Source: an uncultured Collinsella sp.
Lineage (GTDB): Bacteria; Actinomycetota; Coriobacteriia; Coriobacteriales; Coriobacteriaceae
NCBI GenBank assembly: GCA_900757615.1
Contig: CAAEON010000028.1
Coordinates: 1 to 29,694 of the forward strand
Length of the DNA stretch: 29,694 bases
Direction of reading: 5' to 3'
The notes below the pieces were generated by a model. It did no database searches and was not told the origin of the DNA. It saw only the letters and a program-made list of their open reading frames with translations. The position numbers and the translations under genes are program-made. This document shows positions 1-8,257 of the stretch, in pieces. Position 1 is the first letter of the stretch, and every line of letters starts with the position of its first letter.

Positions 1-39
1 GACGAGATAGTCGAGAGGCGCGGTCTCAAGAAGGAGTAA
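1..39 (+). CDS. 3' end of a gene cut by the window edge
   Basis: Reading from base 1 gives a short charged peptide, DEIVERRGLKKE, ending in TAA at 37-39. Only 12 codons are visible, so no family can be assigned. It is called because the codons are ordinary and it stops just before a clearly non-coding stretch. It could be chance. Confidence 0.35.
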   Translation, partial: DEIVERRGLKKE

Positions 40-227
40 TATCGGGACTTGCAGCGACGGACCTCAGGACGCTCTTACACCACGTCTGCGCGCGCCACCT
101 GGGGCCGGCTCGAAAAGAGTGATTTTGGGTTGTTTGCTGCGGGTGTGGGGCTTGGAAACAACGCTCGGGGTGGCGAGGCGTCCAGAATTCGGTCGCAAGG
201 AGGGCGTTCCTCGGCTGTGTCAGGAGT

Positions 228-299
228 GTCCCTAGGTGCCGGCACATAAGGAACGTCCCTAACTGCCGGGGGGGGTGCCTGCCGTGGCAGGCACCCCCC
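228..299. repeat. Intergenic direct repeat plus GC-rich hairpin
   Basis: The 288-bp stretch 40-327 holds no convincing gene. It contains a near-direct repeat, GTCCCTAGGTGCCGG at 228-242 and GTCCCTAACTGCCGG at 255-269 (13 of 15 identical), a 10-bp palindrome GTGCCGGCAC at 236-245, and a perfect hairpin with 14-bp arms at 270-283 and 286-299 around a 2-base loop. No T run follows the hairpin on either strand, so it is not a standard terminator, although it could still separate the upstream gene from the convergent acyltransferase gene. Confidence 0.6.
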
Positions 300-327
300 T
301 CCGGATGTGGGAAGTTTGCGCTGCAGG

Positions 328-2544
328 TTACTTGTCGGTGCCCAGCTTGTGCGGCTTGAGAGCGAGCGCATTGACGAGCGCGTCGGTGGCAGACTTGACG
401 GCTGCCGGTTGCGGATCGTTGACGTGATCCTCGGGGTGTACGGGCAGGTCCTTCTTGACGGCATCGTGGATCAAGTTGAGGTACTCAGTCACGCCAGTGG
501 TCGATAGGTGCGTGCCATCGCCATCGAACAGGTCGTTGCGGTTGGCACTGTATCCGTACCAATCGATAACGCGCACGTTCTTGTAGCGCGTAGCGGCGTT
601 GGCGATGGCCTGGTTGGTAGAGCCAACCCACGGCTGCGGGCTGCGCGTGTTCACAAACACCACAATACGCTTATCTCCTGCATCGGCCATGATGGCGTCG
701 ATCTGGTCGTCGGTTACCAAGCCGTTGGTGCCCAGCGCAAAGACCACGATCTTGCCGGCAAGGTTCTGCTGGATATAGCCCTCAAATGTCGCGCGGCCCG
801 CATCGAACTGGCGGCCCTTTTCGGCATCGATATGGCTGTGCGGGAACACGCCGTCAAAGGTGTCAACGGCACGCAGCGACACGGAGTCACCGATCATAAG
901 CAGATCGTAGGAGCCATCGGGGAAGCCGTCGTTGTCCTTGTCGGTGTCGTCGGCCGCCTGTTGGTCGGCGGGCGCGGTGTTTTTGGCTTCCTTGTTGAGG
1001 ACTTCGGCGCCCTCACCGCTCAGTGCGGAGGTCTCCGGCACAAAGATCAGGCCGCCCAGTGCAACGACCAACACGACAGCGCAGGTTGCGCAGACAGGGA
1101 CGTGCGCGCGTGCCCAGTTGGCGGGCGTGGCGGTGCCGCCGCGGAACTCGGATACGGTGCGCCCAAAGGCGCCTTTTCTAAATGGCGTTTCGATAAAGCG
1201 ATACGAACATTCGGCCACGGCGACCACCAACAACACCTGCAAAATGTACTGCCACCACGGCGTATCGTTGATGTTGGCGACCGGGTTCATGAGCAACAGC
1301 AGGGGATAGTGCCACAGGTAGATGCTGTACGAGCGCTTGCCAACCCACACGAGCGGCTCGGCGGACAGCGCGCGGGCAACCATTCCCTGGGGCTGCACGC
1401 AGGCGGCAATAACCATGAGCGTGAGGATTGAGCACAGCAGCGTGCCTCCGCGATACTGGAACGCAGTGTAGCCGTTGGTGAGCGCGACCATGGCGGCAAG
1501 GCCAACCAGGCCCACGACGCCCAACACATCGATGGATGCGGGCGAGGACCAAAAACGCACGAGGGCGCTCGGCTGTGCCGGGGCGGTCTCGGCTGCTTCG
1601 TCGGCCTTCTCGCCAGGCTTGCCCTCGGCGTTCTTGCCGTGCTTGGCGGCGCCAGCCAGGCGATTGAGCCCCAAACGATGAGCGAGACGCACCGGCGCCA
1701 GGTCGCGATCGGGGATAAAGGCCATCCAGGCACCCAGCAGCAGTGAGAACACGCGGGTGTCGGTGCCGTAGTACACGCGGCTGGGGTCGGCGGCAGGGTT
1801 GTAAAGCACCATCATGGCTAGGGCAGATACCGCGGCAAGGCCCAGAACCACGCGGCGCGTGTTGGGCTTGCTCACATGCATGGATACCATGGCAAACAGC
1901 AGTGGCGGCCAAATCAGGTAGAACTGTTCCTCGATGGCAAGCGACCAAAAGTGCGTGAGCGGCGAGGGGTCGCCCAGAGCATTGAAGTACGAGACGTTTT
2001 GGGCAATCTGCCACCAGTTGTTGAAGAACAGCAGCGACGGCAGGATGTCGGGGCGCATCTTGGTGAGCATCACGTGGTTAAAGATGGTGCACAGCGCGCA
2101 GGTCACGAACACTACCGTTACCACGGCAGGGACCAGGCGACGGATGCGGCGGATCCAGAAGCTCTTGAGGTCGATGCGACCGGTCTTAGCGACTTCATTG
2201 AGTAGCAGGCGTGTGATCAGATAGCCCGAAAGCACAAAGAAGATCGTGACTCCGAGCAGACCGCCCTGCGCCCACGTGAGGTTGAGGTGATAGAGCACCA
2301 CCGCGACGACGGCAAGCGTGCGCAGGCCGTCAAGGGCAGGGATGTAGCGGGACTTGGGGCGAGCAGGCGTCTGCTCCGTGGCGGGAGTGTTGGCACAGCC
2401 CGCGCTGTTGGCGGAAGCGCGATGGGGGCTCGTGGTGCGTTGCGGCTCGTTGGCACGGCATTCGTTCTTCACGCGTTCGTGCGGTGCCGGCTCGTTGCCC
2501 GTGCGGCGTCGACCGCGCGAGCCCGATTGCGAGAATTGTTCCAT
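328..2544 (-). CDS. Membrane acyltransferase (family 3) with C-terminal SGNH domain, OatA/OafA type
   Basis: Predicted to move an acyl group, usually acetyl, across the membrane and attach it to peptidoglycan or a cell-surface polysaccharide. The 738-residue protein starts with a polar Arg/Pro/Ala-rich cytoplasmic tail of about 64 residues. A multi-spanning acyltransferase-3 domain follows, beginning at the typical RYIPALDGLRTLAVVAVVLY with the conserved His near 86, and contains about ten hydrophobic segments to about residue 500. After a charged, Asp-rich linker comes an extracytoplasmic SGNH hydrolase-like domain with block I GDS (Ser near 554), GTNG, and the DGTHLS Asp-His pair (near 676 and 679). 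Size and domain order match OatA/OafA-like two-domain enzymes. The start codon is uncertain because the tail has no homologous domain and no strong ribosome site is visible. It is divergent from the ribokinase operon. The acceptor polymer cannot be told from sequence. Confidence 0.9.
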   Translation of the reverse strand: MEQFSQSGSRGRRRTGNEPAPHERVKNECRANEPQRTTSPHRASANSAGCANTPATEQTPARPKSRYIPALDGLRTLAVVAVVLYHLNLTWAQGGLLGVTIFFVLSGYLITRLLLNEVAKTGRIDLKSFWIRRIRRLVPAVVTVVFVTCALCTIFNHVMLTKMRPDILPSLLFFNNWWQIAQNVSYFNALGDPSPLTHFWSLAIEEQFYLIWPPLLFAMVSMHVSKPNTRRVVLGLAAVSALAMMVLYNPAADPSRVYYGTDTRVFSLLLGAWMAFIPDRDLAPVRLAHRLGLNRLAGAAKHGKNAEGKPGEKADEAAETAPAQPSALVRFWSSPASIDVLGVVGLVGLAAMVALTNGYTAFQYRGGTLLCSILTLMVIAACVQPQGMVARALSAEPLVWVGKRSYSIYLWHYPLLLLMNPVANINDTPWWQYILQVLLVVAVAECSYRFIETPFRKGAFGRTVSEFRGGTATPANWARAHVPVCATCAVVLVVALGGLIFVPETSALSGEGAEVLNKEAKNTAPADQQAADDTDKDNDGFPDGSYDLLMIGDSVSLRAVDTFDGVFPHSHIDAEKGRQFDAGRATFEGYIQQNLAGKIVVFALGTNGLVTDDQIDAIMADAGDKRIVVFVNTRSPQPWVGSTNQAIANAATRYKNVRVIDWYGYSANRNDLFDGDGTHLSTTGVTEYLNLIHDAVKKDLPVHPEDHVNDPQPAAVKSATDALVNALALKPHKLGTDK

Positions 2545-2730
2545 AAAACATCATCCAATGACGAGAATAATCAGCACACATTCATTGTAGCTGCCTGCTC
2601 CTGTGAATGCTTGCTGCTGGCGCAAGCTCAAGCGCGCGTCCACATCAAAGTGAACTAAAGTTATAGAGGTGCGAGAGCACACGATTGACGGCCGACGGCG
2701 GGTGCAGAGCCCACGGACGAGGAGGTTTCC

Positions 2731-3726
2731 ATGGCGGATCACAGCATCGTTGCGGTGTTCGGCAGCATGAACATGGACCTTTCGGTGGCGTGCGAGCGCA
2801 TGCCGCGCGCGGGCGAGACAGTCGGTGGCAGCGGTTTTATCACCAACGCCGGCGGTAAGGGCGCCAACCAGGCCGTCGCCGCCGCGCGCATGGGTGCGCA
2901 CACGTGCATGATTGGCGCTGTTGGGCGCGATACCTTTGGCGATGTGCTCGTGGCGGGGCTTCAGGATGCCGGCGTGGGCGTTGAGTTTGTGACACGTCTC
3001 GATGGCGTGGAGACCGGTACCGCGACTATCATTCGCTGCGAGAGCGACAACCGCATCGTGCTGTCACCGGGCGCCAACCATGCACTTGCGGGCGAGAACG
3101 TTGCCCGCGCACTGAGGCGCCTGGTGGCCGACAATCTCGACGGCGACGCCAGCGAGATTGCCCCGGCTGCCGGAAGCGTCTTTATCGCCCAGGGCGAATG
3201 TGATCTGATGGCAACGGCCACGGCGCTCTCTTGCGCTCACGAGCTGGGATTCTATACGATCTTTAACCCGGCACCCGCCTGCGACCTGCCGGCGGGAGCG
3301 TGGTCTGCGGTCGACCTGGTCTGCCCCAACGAGACCGAGTGCCAGGTGCTGACGGGCATTCTGCCCACGGATGATGCGAGTTGCGTCGCCGCGCTCAATG
3401 CGCTGCTCGACAAGGGCGCCGGGGCTGCGGTCATCACGCTAGGCGGTGCCGGCTCAGTTGCACTTGGTGATGGCGGTGAGCTGCTGCGCATGCCGGCGCT
3501 TTCGAGCGAGGTGGTCGACACCACGGCTGCGGGCGATACGTTTATCGGCGCGCTTGCGGCGGCTCGTCTGGAGGGCCTGCCGCTCTTTGAGTGCATGGCG
3601 ACGGGCGCACGCGCCTCGGCGGTGACGGTGTCGCGCCTGGGCGCTCAGCAGTCGATTCCCACACGTGCCGAAGTCGAGCGCGTGTTTGATTTAGACGATT
3701 TGGTACAAGACGGAGAAGCGGAGTAG
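2731..3726 (+). CDS. rbsK: Ribokinase (PfkB family)
   Basis: Phosphorylates D-ribose at O5 with ATP in the cytoplasm, feeding the pentose phosphate pathway. The 331-residue protein opens with the ribokinase-type N-terminus (GSMNMDL), carries PfkB signature 1 as GGKGANQAVAAARMGA near residues 41-56, and PfkB signature 2 as DTTAAGDTFIGAL with the catalytic base Asp269. It is slightly longer than typical ribokinases because of a short loop near residue 140 and an acidic tail. The ATG at 2731 is preceded by the ribosome site GAGGAGG. The next gene, a nucleoside hydrolase, starts 4 bases after its stop, so ribose released from nucleosides is the obvious substrate. Other PfkB sugar kinases cannot be strictly excluded. 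Confidence 0.9.
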   Translation: MADHSIVAVFGSMNMDLSVACERMPRAGETVGGSGFITNAGGKGANQAVAAARMGAHTCMIGAVGRDTFGDVLVAGLQDAGVGVEFVTRLDGVETGTATIIRCESDNRIVLSPGANHALAGENVARALRRLVADNLDGDASEIAPAAGSVFIAQGECDLMATATALSCAHELGFYTIFNPAPACDLPAGAWSAVDLVCPNETECQVLTGILPTDDASCVAALNALLDKGAGAAVITLGGAGSVALGDGGELLRMPALSSEVVDTTAAGDTFIGALAAARLEGLPLFECMATGARASAVTVSRLGAQQSIPTRAEVERVFDLDDLVQDGEAE

Positions 3727-3730
3727 AACA

Positions 3731-4705
3731 ATGGCAACCAAGAAGCTGATCCTTGATTTGGATATGGGTGTGGACGATGCGATGGCGCTCGCCTATGCCA
3801 TCGCGAGCCCCGAGGTGGAGCTCGTGGGCATTACCACGTGCTTTGGCAACGTGCGCGTAGACCAGTCGGCGCATAACTGCCTGGCCGTGCTCGACCTGCT
3901 GGGTCGCCCCGAGGTGCCGGTGTACCTGGGCGCCGACCGACCCATCAAGGCGACCGAGCCCTATACGCCGCCGGCGTCCACCACGCTCATCCATGGTAAA
4001 AACGGCATTGGCGGCGCGAGCGTGCCTGCATCGCCGTATGAGCCGGTTGGGGCGACGTCGGCCGATGGCAATGCGGCGGTCGATTATCTGATCGATGCCG
4101 CACGCACCTATGGCCCCGATTTGGTCTACGTGGCGACCGGCCCGCTCTCAAACTTGGCGCTTGCTCTTGAGCGCGATGCGGCGGCGATGATGTCTATCGG
4201 CCGCGTGGTTGTGATGGGCGGCGCCCTTACCGTGCCCGGCAACGTGAGCGCGGGCGCCGAGGCCAACATGGCAAGCGACCCCGAGGCCGCCGATGCCGTG
4301 CTGCGCTCGGGCCGCAAGCTCACCATGGTGGGGTTGGATGTGACGCACCGTGTGGTGCTGACGCGCCGCGATATCGCCGGCTGGACGGGTTCGGGCACCA
4401 TGGCGGGCTGCGCGTTTGCAGGCATGGTCGAGCACTACATTGGCTCATACGAGATGAACGCGCCTTATCTTGGCGGCTGTGCGCTGCACGATCCGCTAGC
4501 CGTTGCCGTGGCGATCGACCCCACGCTCGTGGGCGCACTCGGCTGCAACCTGCGCGTTGACCTGCTCGGCGAGTATCGTGGCCGCACCATCTGCGACGAG
4601 CGCCGCGTGGCCGACCCGGACAAGAGCGCCCTTGTGGCGCTAACCGTGGACGCCCCGCGCTTCCTCGCGGAGTTCAAGGCACGCATGGCTCACGTCTTGG
4701 GCTAA
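3731..4705 (+). CDS. Inosine/uridine-preferring nucleoside hydrolase (Rih family)
   Basis: Hydrolyses the N-glycosidic bond of ribonucleosides, giving free base and ribose; it acts in the cytoplasm. The 324-residue protein has the diagnostic N-terminal calcium-binding motif as DLDMGVDDA (Asp9, Asp11, Asp15, Asp16), followed by the usual GITTCFGNV strand. Near the C-terminus it has the conserved HDPLAVAVAID segment, whose Asp is a further calcium ligand. Length and motif spacing are normal for the RihA/B/C family. The Pro usually found after the second motif Asp is Met here. It is coupled to the ribokinase gene and closed by a terminator at 4718-4754. Which nucleoside is preferred is not decidable from these motifs. 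Confidence 0.92.
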   Translation: MATKKLILDLDMGVDDAMALAYAIASPEVELVGITTCFGNVRVDQSAHNCLAVLDLLGRPEVPVYLGADRPIKATEPYTPPASTTLIHGKNGIGGASVPASPYEPVGATSADGNAAVDYLIDAARTYGPDLVYVATGPLSNLALALERDAAAMMSIGRVVVMGGALTVPGNVSAGAEANMASDPEAADAVLRSGRKLTMVGLDVTHRVVLTRRDIAGWTGSGTMAGCAFAGMVEHYIGSYEMNAPYLGGCALHDPLAVAVAIDPTLVGALGCNLRVDLLGEYRGRTICDERRVADPDKSALVALTVDAPRFLAEFKARMAHVLG

Positions 4706-4717
4706 GTGCTTCCTACA

Positions 4718-4754
4718 CCCCGTCTCAAGTAGCTAATTTGGGACGGGGCTTTTT
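4718..4754 (+). terminator. Rho-independent terminator of the ribokinase-nucleoside hydrolase operon
   Basis: Stem CCCCGTC (4718-4724) pairs with GACGGGG (4742-4748) around a 17-base loop and is followed by a run of five T. The loop and right arm (4724-4754) are also an inverted copy of the 31-base dispersed repeat seen at 6025-6055 and 18695-18725, so this terminator appears to be built from a repeat element. Confidence 0.8.
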
Positions 4755-4832
4755 AGCTACCTTGGGGGCTAAAAAAGATAAATTGCATCGTTCCAAATGA
4801 GTGCATAATTGCGTAATTTATAGAACTAGCTG

Positions 4833-4860
4833 CTGTAAACAGATTAAACTCCGTTTACAG
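4833..4860. promoter_or_regulatory. Inverted repeat, candidate operator upstream of the ROK kinase
   Basis: Perfect 8-bp arms CTGTAAAC (4833-4840) and GTTTACAG (4853-4860) are separated by 12 bases, in an A+T-rich stretch 110-137 bases before the kinase start. The half-site matches the operator-like repeat before the sugar isomerase at 13799-13837. A TAAACT hexamer lies between the arms at 4845-4850. A site for a LacI-type regulator is inferred; no protein is proven to bind. Confidence 0.5.
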
Positions 4861-4969
4861 TCTAAAAGCGACCGTTAACCAAATACTTGGCCTTGTCTGG
4901 AATTCTCTGTGTTTGCATGGACGGGATGGTCTGCCGATATTGACGTATCGGCGCAGAAGCGGAGGCAGC

Positions 4970-5884
4970 ATGAAAGAGTATTTTGGCATCGACGTGGGCG
5001 GCACGGCAGTTAAGTGGGCCGTGCTGGGCGAGGATTTTTCCATCCGCGAGCGCGGCAGCCTGCCGACCGATTTTGCTACGGCAGACGAAGCGGTCGAGGC
5101 CCTGACCGGTCTTATCGAGCCGTATCGCGATCGCGTGTCCGCCGTGGGCGTGAGTGCACCCGGCGGCATCTATGAGGATGACGCGGACGGCACCATCCAT
5201 CGCGGCGGCGCGCTTACCTACATGGACGGCTGTCCGCTGGGAAAGTTGCTGCGCGAGCGGTTTGACATGCCGGTGGCGGTCAACAACGACGGAAAATGCT
5301 GCGCGCTCGGCGAGTACGCAGCGGGCGCCCTTCGCGGATGCCGCACTGGCGTCGTGCTCGCTATCGGCACCGGCATCGGCGGCGGCATCGTTATCGATGG
5401 CCGCGTGCTTCGCGGCGCACATGGCTTTGCAGGTGAGTTTAGCTTTCTGCGCAACGACGTGAGGCAGCCGGCGTCCGGGGACAGAATGTTTTCGAGCACA
5501 GGCGGCTGGCGTGCGCTGCGCGATCTCGTCGTGGCCGAGAAGGACTTACCTGCCGATGGCACGGTGGACGGCCGCCGCGTTTTTGAGTGGGTTGAGGCTG
5601 GCGATGAGGCAGCGAAGCGCGCGCTTGACCGCTATGCGCGCACGTTCGACGCCATGCTCGTAAACCTACAGGCGGTGCTCGACCCCGAGGTGTTTGTGAT
5701 TGCGGGCGGCATTTCGTGCCACCCCGAACTTATCGACGCGCTTCGCGACCAGATGCCCGCGGCGCTTGAGGGCTATGAGGGCATTCTCGCCGGCATCCCT
5801 GTACCGCAGGTCAAGGCGGCAGAGCTGGGCAACGACGCTAACCTATACGGCGCCGTGCAGGAGGCTATGCGCCTTTGCGAATAA
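4970..5884 (+). CDS. ROK-family sugar kinase, BglK-like
   Basis: Predicted ATP-dependent sugar kinase of the ROK family, acting on a hexose or a beta-glucoside in the cytoplasm. The start at 4970 is chosen because GGAGG lies 6 bases upstream and the protein then begins MKEYFGIDVGGTAVKWAVLG, the canonical phosphate-1 motif; upstream in-frame starts only add a basic tail. The 304 residues include the sugar-binding loop with NNDGKCCALGE and the ROK signature AIGTGIGGGIVIDGRVLRGA, followed by GFAGEFSFL. The zinc-binding Cys-x-Cys-Gly cluster of many ROK kinases is absent, as in the branch that contains beta-glucoside kinase. There is no N-terminal helix-turn-helix, so it is a kinase and not a repressor. 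It stands alone between a candidate operator and a large inverted repeat. The exact sugar is unknown. Confidence 0.85.
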   Translation: MKEYFGIDVGGTAVKWAVLGEDFSIRERGSLPTDFATADEAVEALTGLIEPYRDRVSAVGVSAPGGIYEDDADGTIHRGGALTYMDGCPLGKLLRERFDMPVAVNNDGKCCALGEYAAGALRGCRTGVVLAIGTGIGGGIVIDGRVLRGAHGFAGEFSFLRNDVRQPASGDRMFSSTGGWRALRDLVVAEKDLPADGTVDGRRVFEWVEAGDEAAKRALDRYARTFDAMLVNLQAVLDPEVFVIAGGISCHPELIDALRDQMPAALEGYEGILAGIPVPQVKAAELGNDANLYGAVQEAMRLCE

Positions 5885-5894
5885 CTACTCTGGC

Positions 5895-6007
5895 GATGAT
5901 TTTTCTGGGACGGGGATTAAAAAATCATTTTCTCGTTCCAAAAAAGACTGGTCTTCCGCCGCGCGTCACCAAAATGATTTTTTAATCCCCGTCCCAGAAA
6001 AATCATC
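5895..6007. repeat. 113-bp element with perfect 37-bp inverted arms
   Basis: Arms 5895-5931 and 5971-6007 are exact reverse complements over all 37 bases, around a 39-base spacer. Each arm contains the core GGGACGGGGATTAAAAA or its complement, shared with the hairpin at 18598-18628. RNA from either strand would fold into a very stable hairpin. It sits between the ROK kinase stop and the LacI promoter and may end transcription or be a non-autonomous mobile repeat. No coding capacity is credible within it. Confidence 0.85.
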
Positions 6008-6024
6008 CGGTGGCAAAAGCACTC

Positions 6025-6055
6025 AAAAGAGCCCTGTCCCAGATTAGCTACCGAG
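6025..6055 (+). repeat. Copy of the 31-base CCCCGTCCC dispersed repeat
   Basis: This copy runs from AAAAGAGCCCTGTCCC to GCTACCGAG. It differs at 4 of 31 positions from the copy at 18695-18725 and resembles the reverse complement of 4724-4754. It lies 39 bases before the candidate -35 box of the LacI gene. Confidence 0.75.
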
Positions 6056-6093
6056 TAAATGCGCCCGTTGGGGGAATAGTTGTGCCGCTTCGC

Positions 6094-6140
6094 TTGACAA
6101 CAGGCTAAACTAGCTAATAAACATTTACTATTCTGTTTAG
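6094..6140 (+). promoter_or_regulatory. Candidate promoter and operator of the LacI gene
   Basis: A perfect -35 box TTGACA (6094-6099) is followed at 17-18 bases by ATAAAC/TAAACA (6117-6123) as a weak -10. Overlapping it are the palindrome TAAACATTTA (6118-6127) and an inverted pair CTAAAC (6105-6110) and GTTTAG (6135-6140). This arrangement suits autorepression by the LacI-family product. Promoter activity is inferred. Confidence 0.5.
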
Positions 6141-6221
6141 ATTGAATTTGCGGTCGTTTAGTTGCCGAGCCACGGGCGGTCAAGCCACGATGCTCGGCCG
6201 CGACCGTTGCTAGGGGGAACG

Positions 6222-7232
6222 ATGGCTAAAGCAAGCGTCCGCGAGATCAGCCGCATTACCGGCTTCTCGCCCGCAACCGTGTCCAACGCACTCAACCGCA
6301 AGCGCAGCGTGAGCGAGGAGACCGCCAAGGTCATCCTGGAGTGTGCGCAGTCGCTCGGCTACCAGCAGTCGACGCAGCTCGAGAGCATCCAGTTTGTGCT
6401 CGCGCGCAAGACGGGTGCCATCCTGGACGAGAGCACCTTCCACCCTGCGGTCATCGAGGGCGTGGAGCGCCAAGCACGCCGCCACGGCATGAGTACGAGC
6501 TTTGTCTCGCTCGACTTTAGCGACCTGGACGCCGTGCGCCCGCAGGTCGAGGGCCTTATCGCCGATCCGTCAGCCGCTATCGTGCTGATGGGTACCGAGC
6601 TGGGCGAGGAGGACTACGCCCTGTTTGCCAACGCTGCTGCCCACCTGATCGTGCTCGATGGCTGGAGCGATCGCCAGTACTTCGATGCCGTGGTCATCGC
6701 CAATACCGATTCGGTGCTGCGCGCCGTTGACCATCTTATCGAGAAAGGTCACAAGCAGATTGGCTATCTAGCGGGCGACCTGCGTATCCGCAACTTTAAG
6801 GACCGTGAGCGCGGCTACCGTCAAGCGCTTGAGGATGCGGGCCTTGAGCCCAATCCGGCATGGCATGTCACCCTGGGCACCACACTCGAGGGCGCTTATC
6901 ACGACATGGGTGCCTGGCTCGACACCGTCTCGCGCGACGACCTGCCGACGGCCTTCTTTGCCGAAAACGACGTACTCGCCGTTGGTGCCATGCGTGCCCT
7001 CAACGAGCATGGCGTGCGCGTGCCCGACGATGTGTCGATGATCGGCTTCGACGACCTGTCCGTGGGCGCGTTCTCCAATCCGCCGCTCACCACGGTGCAT
7101 GTTCCCAAGCACGAGGTGGGCGAGATCGCGGTGCGCCGTCTGGTGGGCAACATCCGCAATCCCAAGAGCTATACCTGCAAAACGGCCGTGTCGACCTATT
7201 TTGTCGAGCGCCAGAGCGTGCGCGAGCTCTAG
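6222..7232 (+). CDS. LacI-family transcriptional regulator
   Basis: DNA-binding regulator of sugar genes. The start at 6222 has AGGGGG a few bases upstream and gives a protein that begins directly with the LacI helix-turn-helix (VREISRITGFSPATVSNALN, about residues 5-24) and the hinge-helix region (RKRSVSEETAKVILECAQSLGY). Residues from about 60 form the periplasmic-binding-protein-like effector domain, ending in the usual DVSMIGFDDL and PPLTTVHVPKHEVGEIAVRRL segments. At 336 residues it has normal length. Its likely targets are the GTTTAC-type sites upstream of the sugar operons nearby, including its own promoter; this is inference. Its stop codon overlaps that of the convergent LacI-type gene in a shared CTAG. 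The effector cannot be predicted. Confidence 0.9.
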   Translation: MAKASVREISRITGFSPATVSNALNRKRSVSEETAKVILECAQSLGYQQSTQLESIQFVLARKTGAILDESTFHPAVIEGVERQARRHGMSTSFVSLDFSDLDAVRPQVEGLIADPSAAIVLMGTELGEEDYALFANAAAHLIVLDGWSDRQYFDAVVIANTDSVLRAVDHLIEKGHKQIGYLAGDLRIRNFKDRERGYRQALEDAGLEPNPAWHVTLGTTLEGAYHDMGAWLDTVSRDDLPTAFFAENDVLAVGAMRALNEHGVRVPDDVSMIGFDDLSVGAFSNPPLTTVHVPKHEVGEIAVRRLVGNIRNPKSYTCKTAVSTYFVERQSVREL

Positions 7233-8223
7233 GCAGAACGGCGCTTGATGAGCGATGCCCCCAGCTCGATCTTGAGCGGGTGGTGTTCGGCCTCGTCGAT
7301 AATCTCGACGAGGCGCCGTGCGGCGATGGCGCCCATATACTCCGAAGGAACATTGAGCGTGGTCAGTTGTGGCTGCACGTAGGTTCCGCCGGCGTTGTTG
7401 TCGAAGCCGACGATGCGTACGTCATCGGGCACGCGATAACCACGCTCGATAAAGGCCTTCATGGCCCCAATAGCTATATCGTCAAAGACAGCGACGTAGT
7501 TTTGGGCGAGGGGTTCGCCCGAATCAATAATGTCGAGCATGCCGGCGTATGCCTCGTCTGGAGCGACGGCGAGCTCGTGGACGGTGCCGCACTTTTCCGA
7601 GCCCGATAGCTGACCGATGGCGTGCTCGTAGGCGAAGCGTCGTTCGGTGAAGTTGCCCACGGTAACGGGCGTCGTTAACAGCCCGGGGACAGATCCATAC
7701 TTCGAATGCAGGTACTGCACGGCTAGCATCATGCTGGCGGCATTGTCGATCTTGACCGTATCGACCCCAGCGCTCATGCATGAGTCCAACAGCAGCAGGG
7801 GACAGTCCAGCGATGCAAACGGCATAAAATCCGACTCGAACATCTCAGTTGCAAGGATGATGACACCATCGTATTGCGCTTCGGCGATGTCGGCGATCTG
7901 TTGCTGAGTGTTTTCGAACGGCGAGTAGTTCACCAGCGAAAACGAGAATCCCGCGTGTCTAAGGGTGCCCTCGACTCCGGCGAGCATATCGGCGAAGAAG
8001 GGGGTCGTAAAGATGCGGCGCCGGTTAAAGGCAACCAAGGCAACGGTTCCGCTCTTTTGGCGCTCGAACTTAATCTTACTAAAGTCGTAACCCAGAGCTT
8101 CGGCGGTGCTCAGTACCAGCTGCCGTGTTTTTTGCTTACGCCGCGTCGATTGTTAAGTGCAAGGGAAACGGCCGCTGCCGAAATTCCCAGCTGGTCAGCG
8201 ATTTGTTTTGCAGTAACGGCCAT
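7229..8223 (-). pseudogene. LacI-family regulator split by a one-base frameshift in an A run
   Basis: Read on the minus strand from ATG at 8223 (with AGGAACC just upstream), the gene gives a normal LacI N-terminus, MAVTAKQIADQLGISAAAVS, and then runs out of frame after GVSKK into a stop. In the next frame the sequence continues without loss as TRQLVLSTAEALGYDF and leads into a full effector domain ending GASLIKRRSA. The break coincides with six consecutive T on the plus strand (8128-8133); seven would restore a protein of about 331 residues. An internal ATG at 8038 could yield only the effector domain, without DNA binding. Either the gene is inactivated, it is switched by slippage, or the base was lost in sequencing. 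It is divergent from the hydrolase-glycosidase-PTS operon, so it was probably that operon's regulator. Confidence 0.85.
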
Positions 8224-8257
8224 GGTGGTTCCTAACGTTTGTGAACTTACCATGAGC

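Noticed and set aside
508..1431. Plus-strand open frame of 307 codons over the acyltransferase
   Set aside because: Opposite strand shows a complete acyltransferase-SGNH protein; the plus-strand product has no domain.
5700..6047. Short open frame running into the inverted repeat after the ROK kinase
   Set aside because: Arg/Ser/Lys-rich frame overlapping the kinase in another phase and running through the repeat; no ribosome site.
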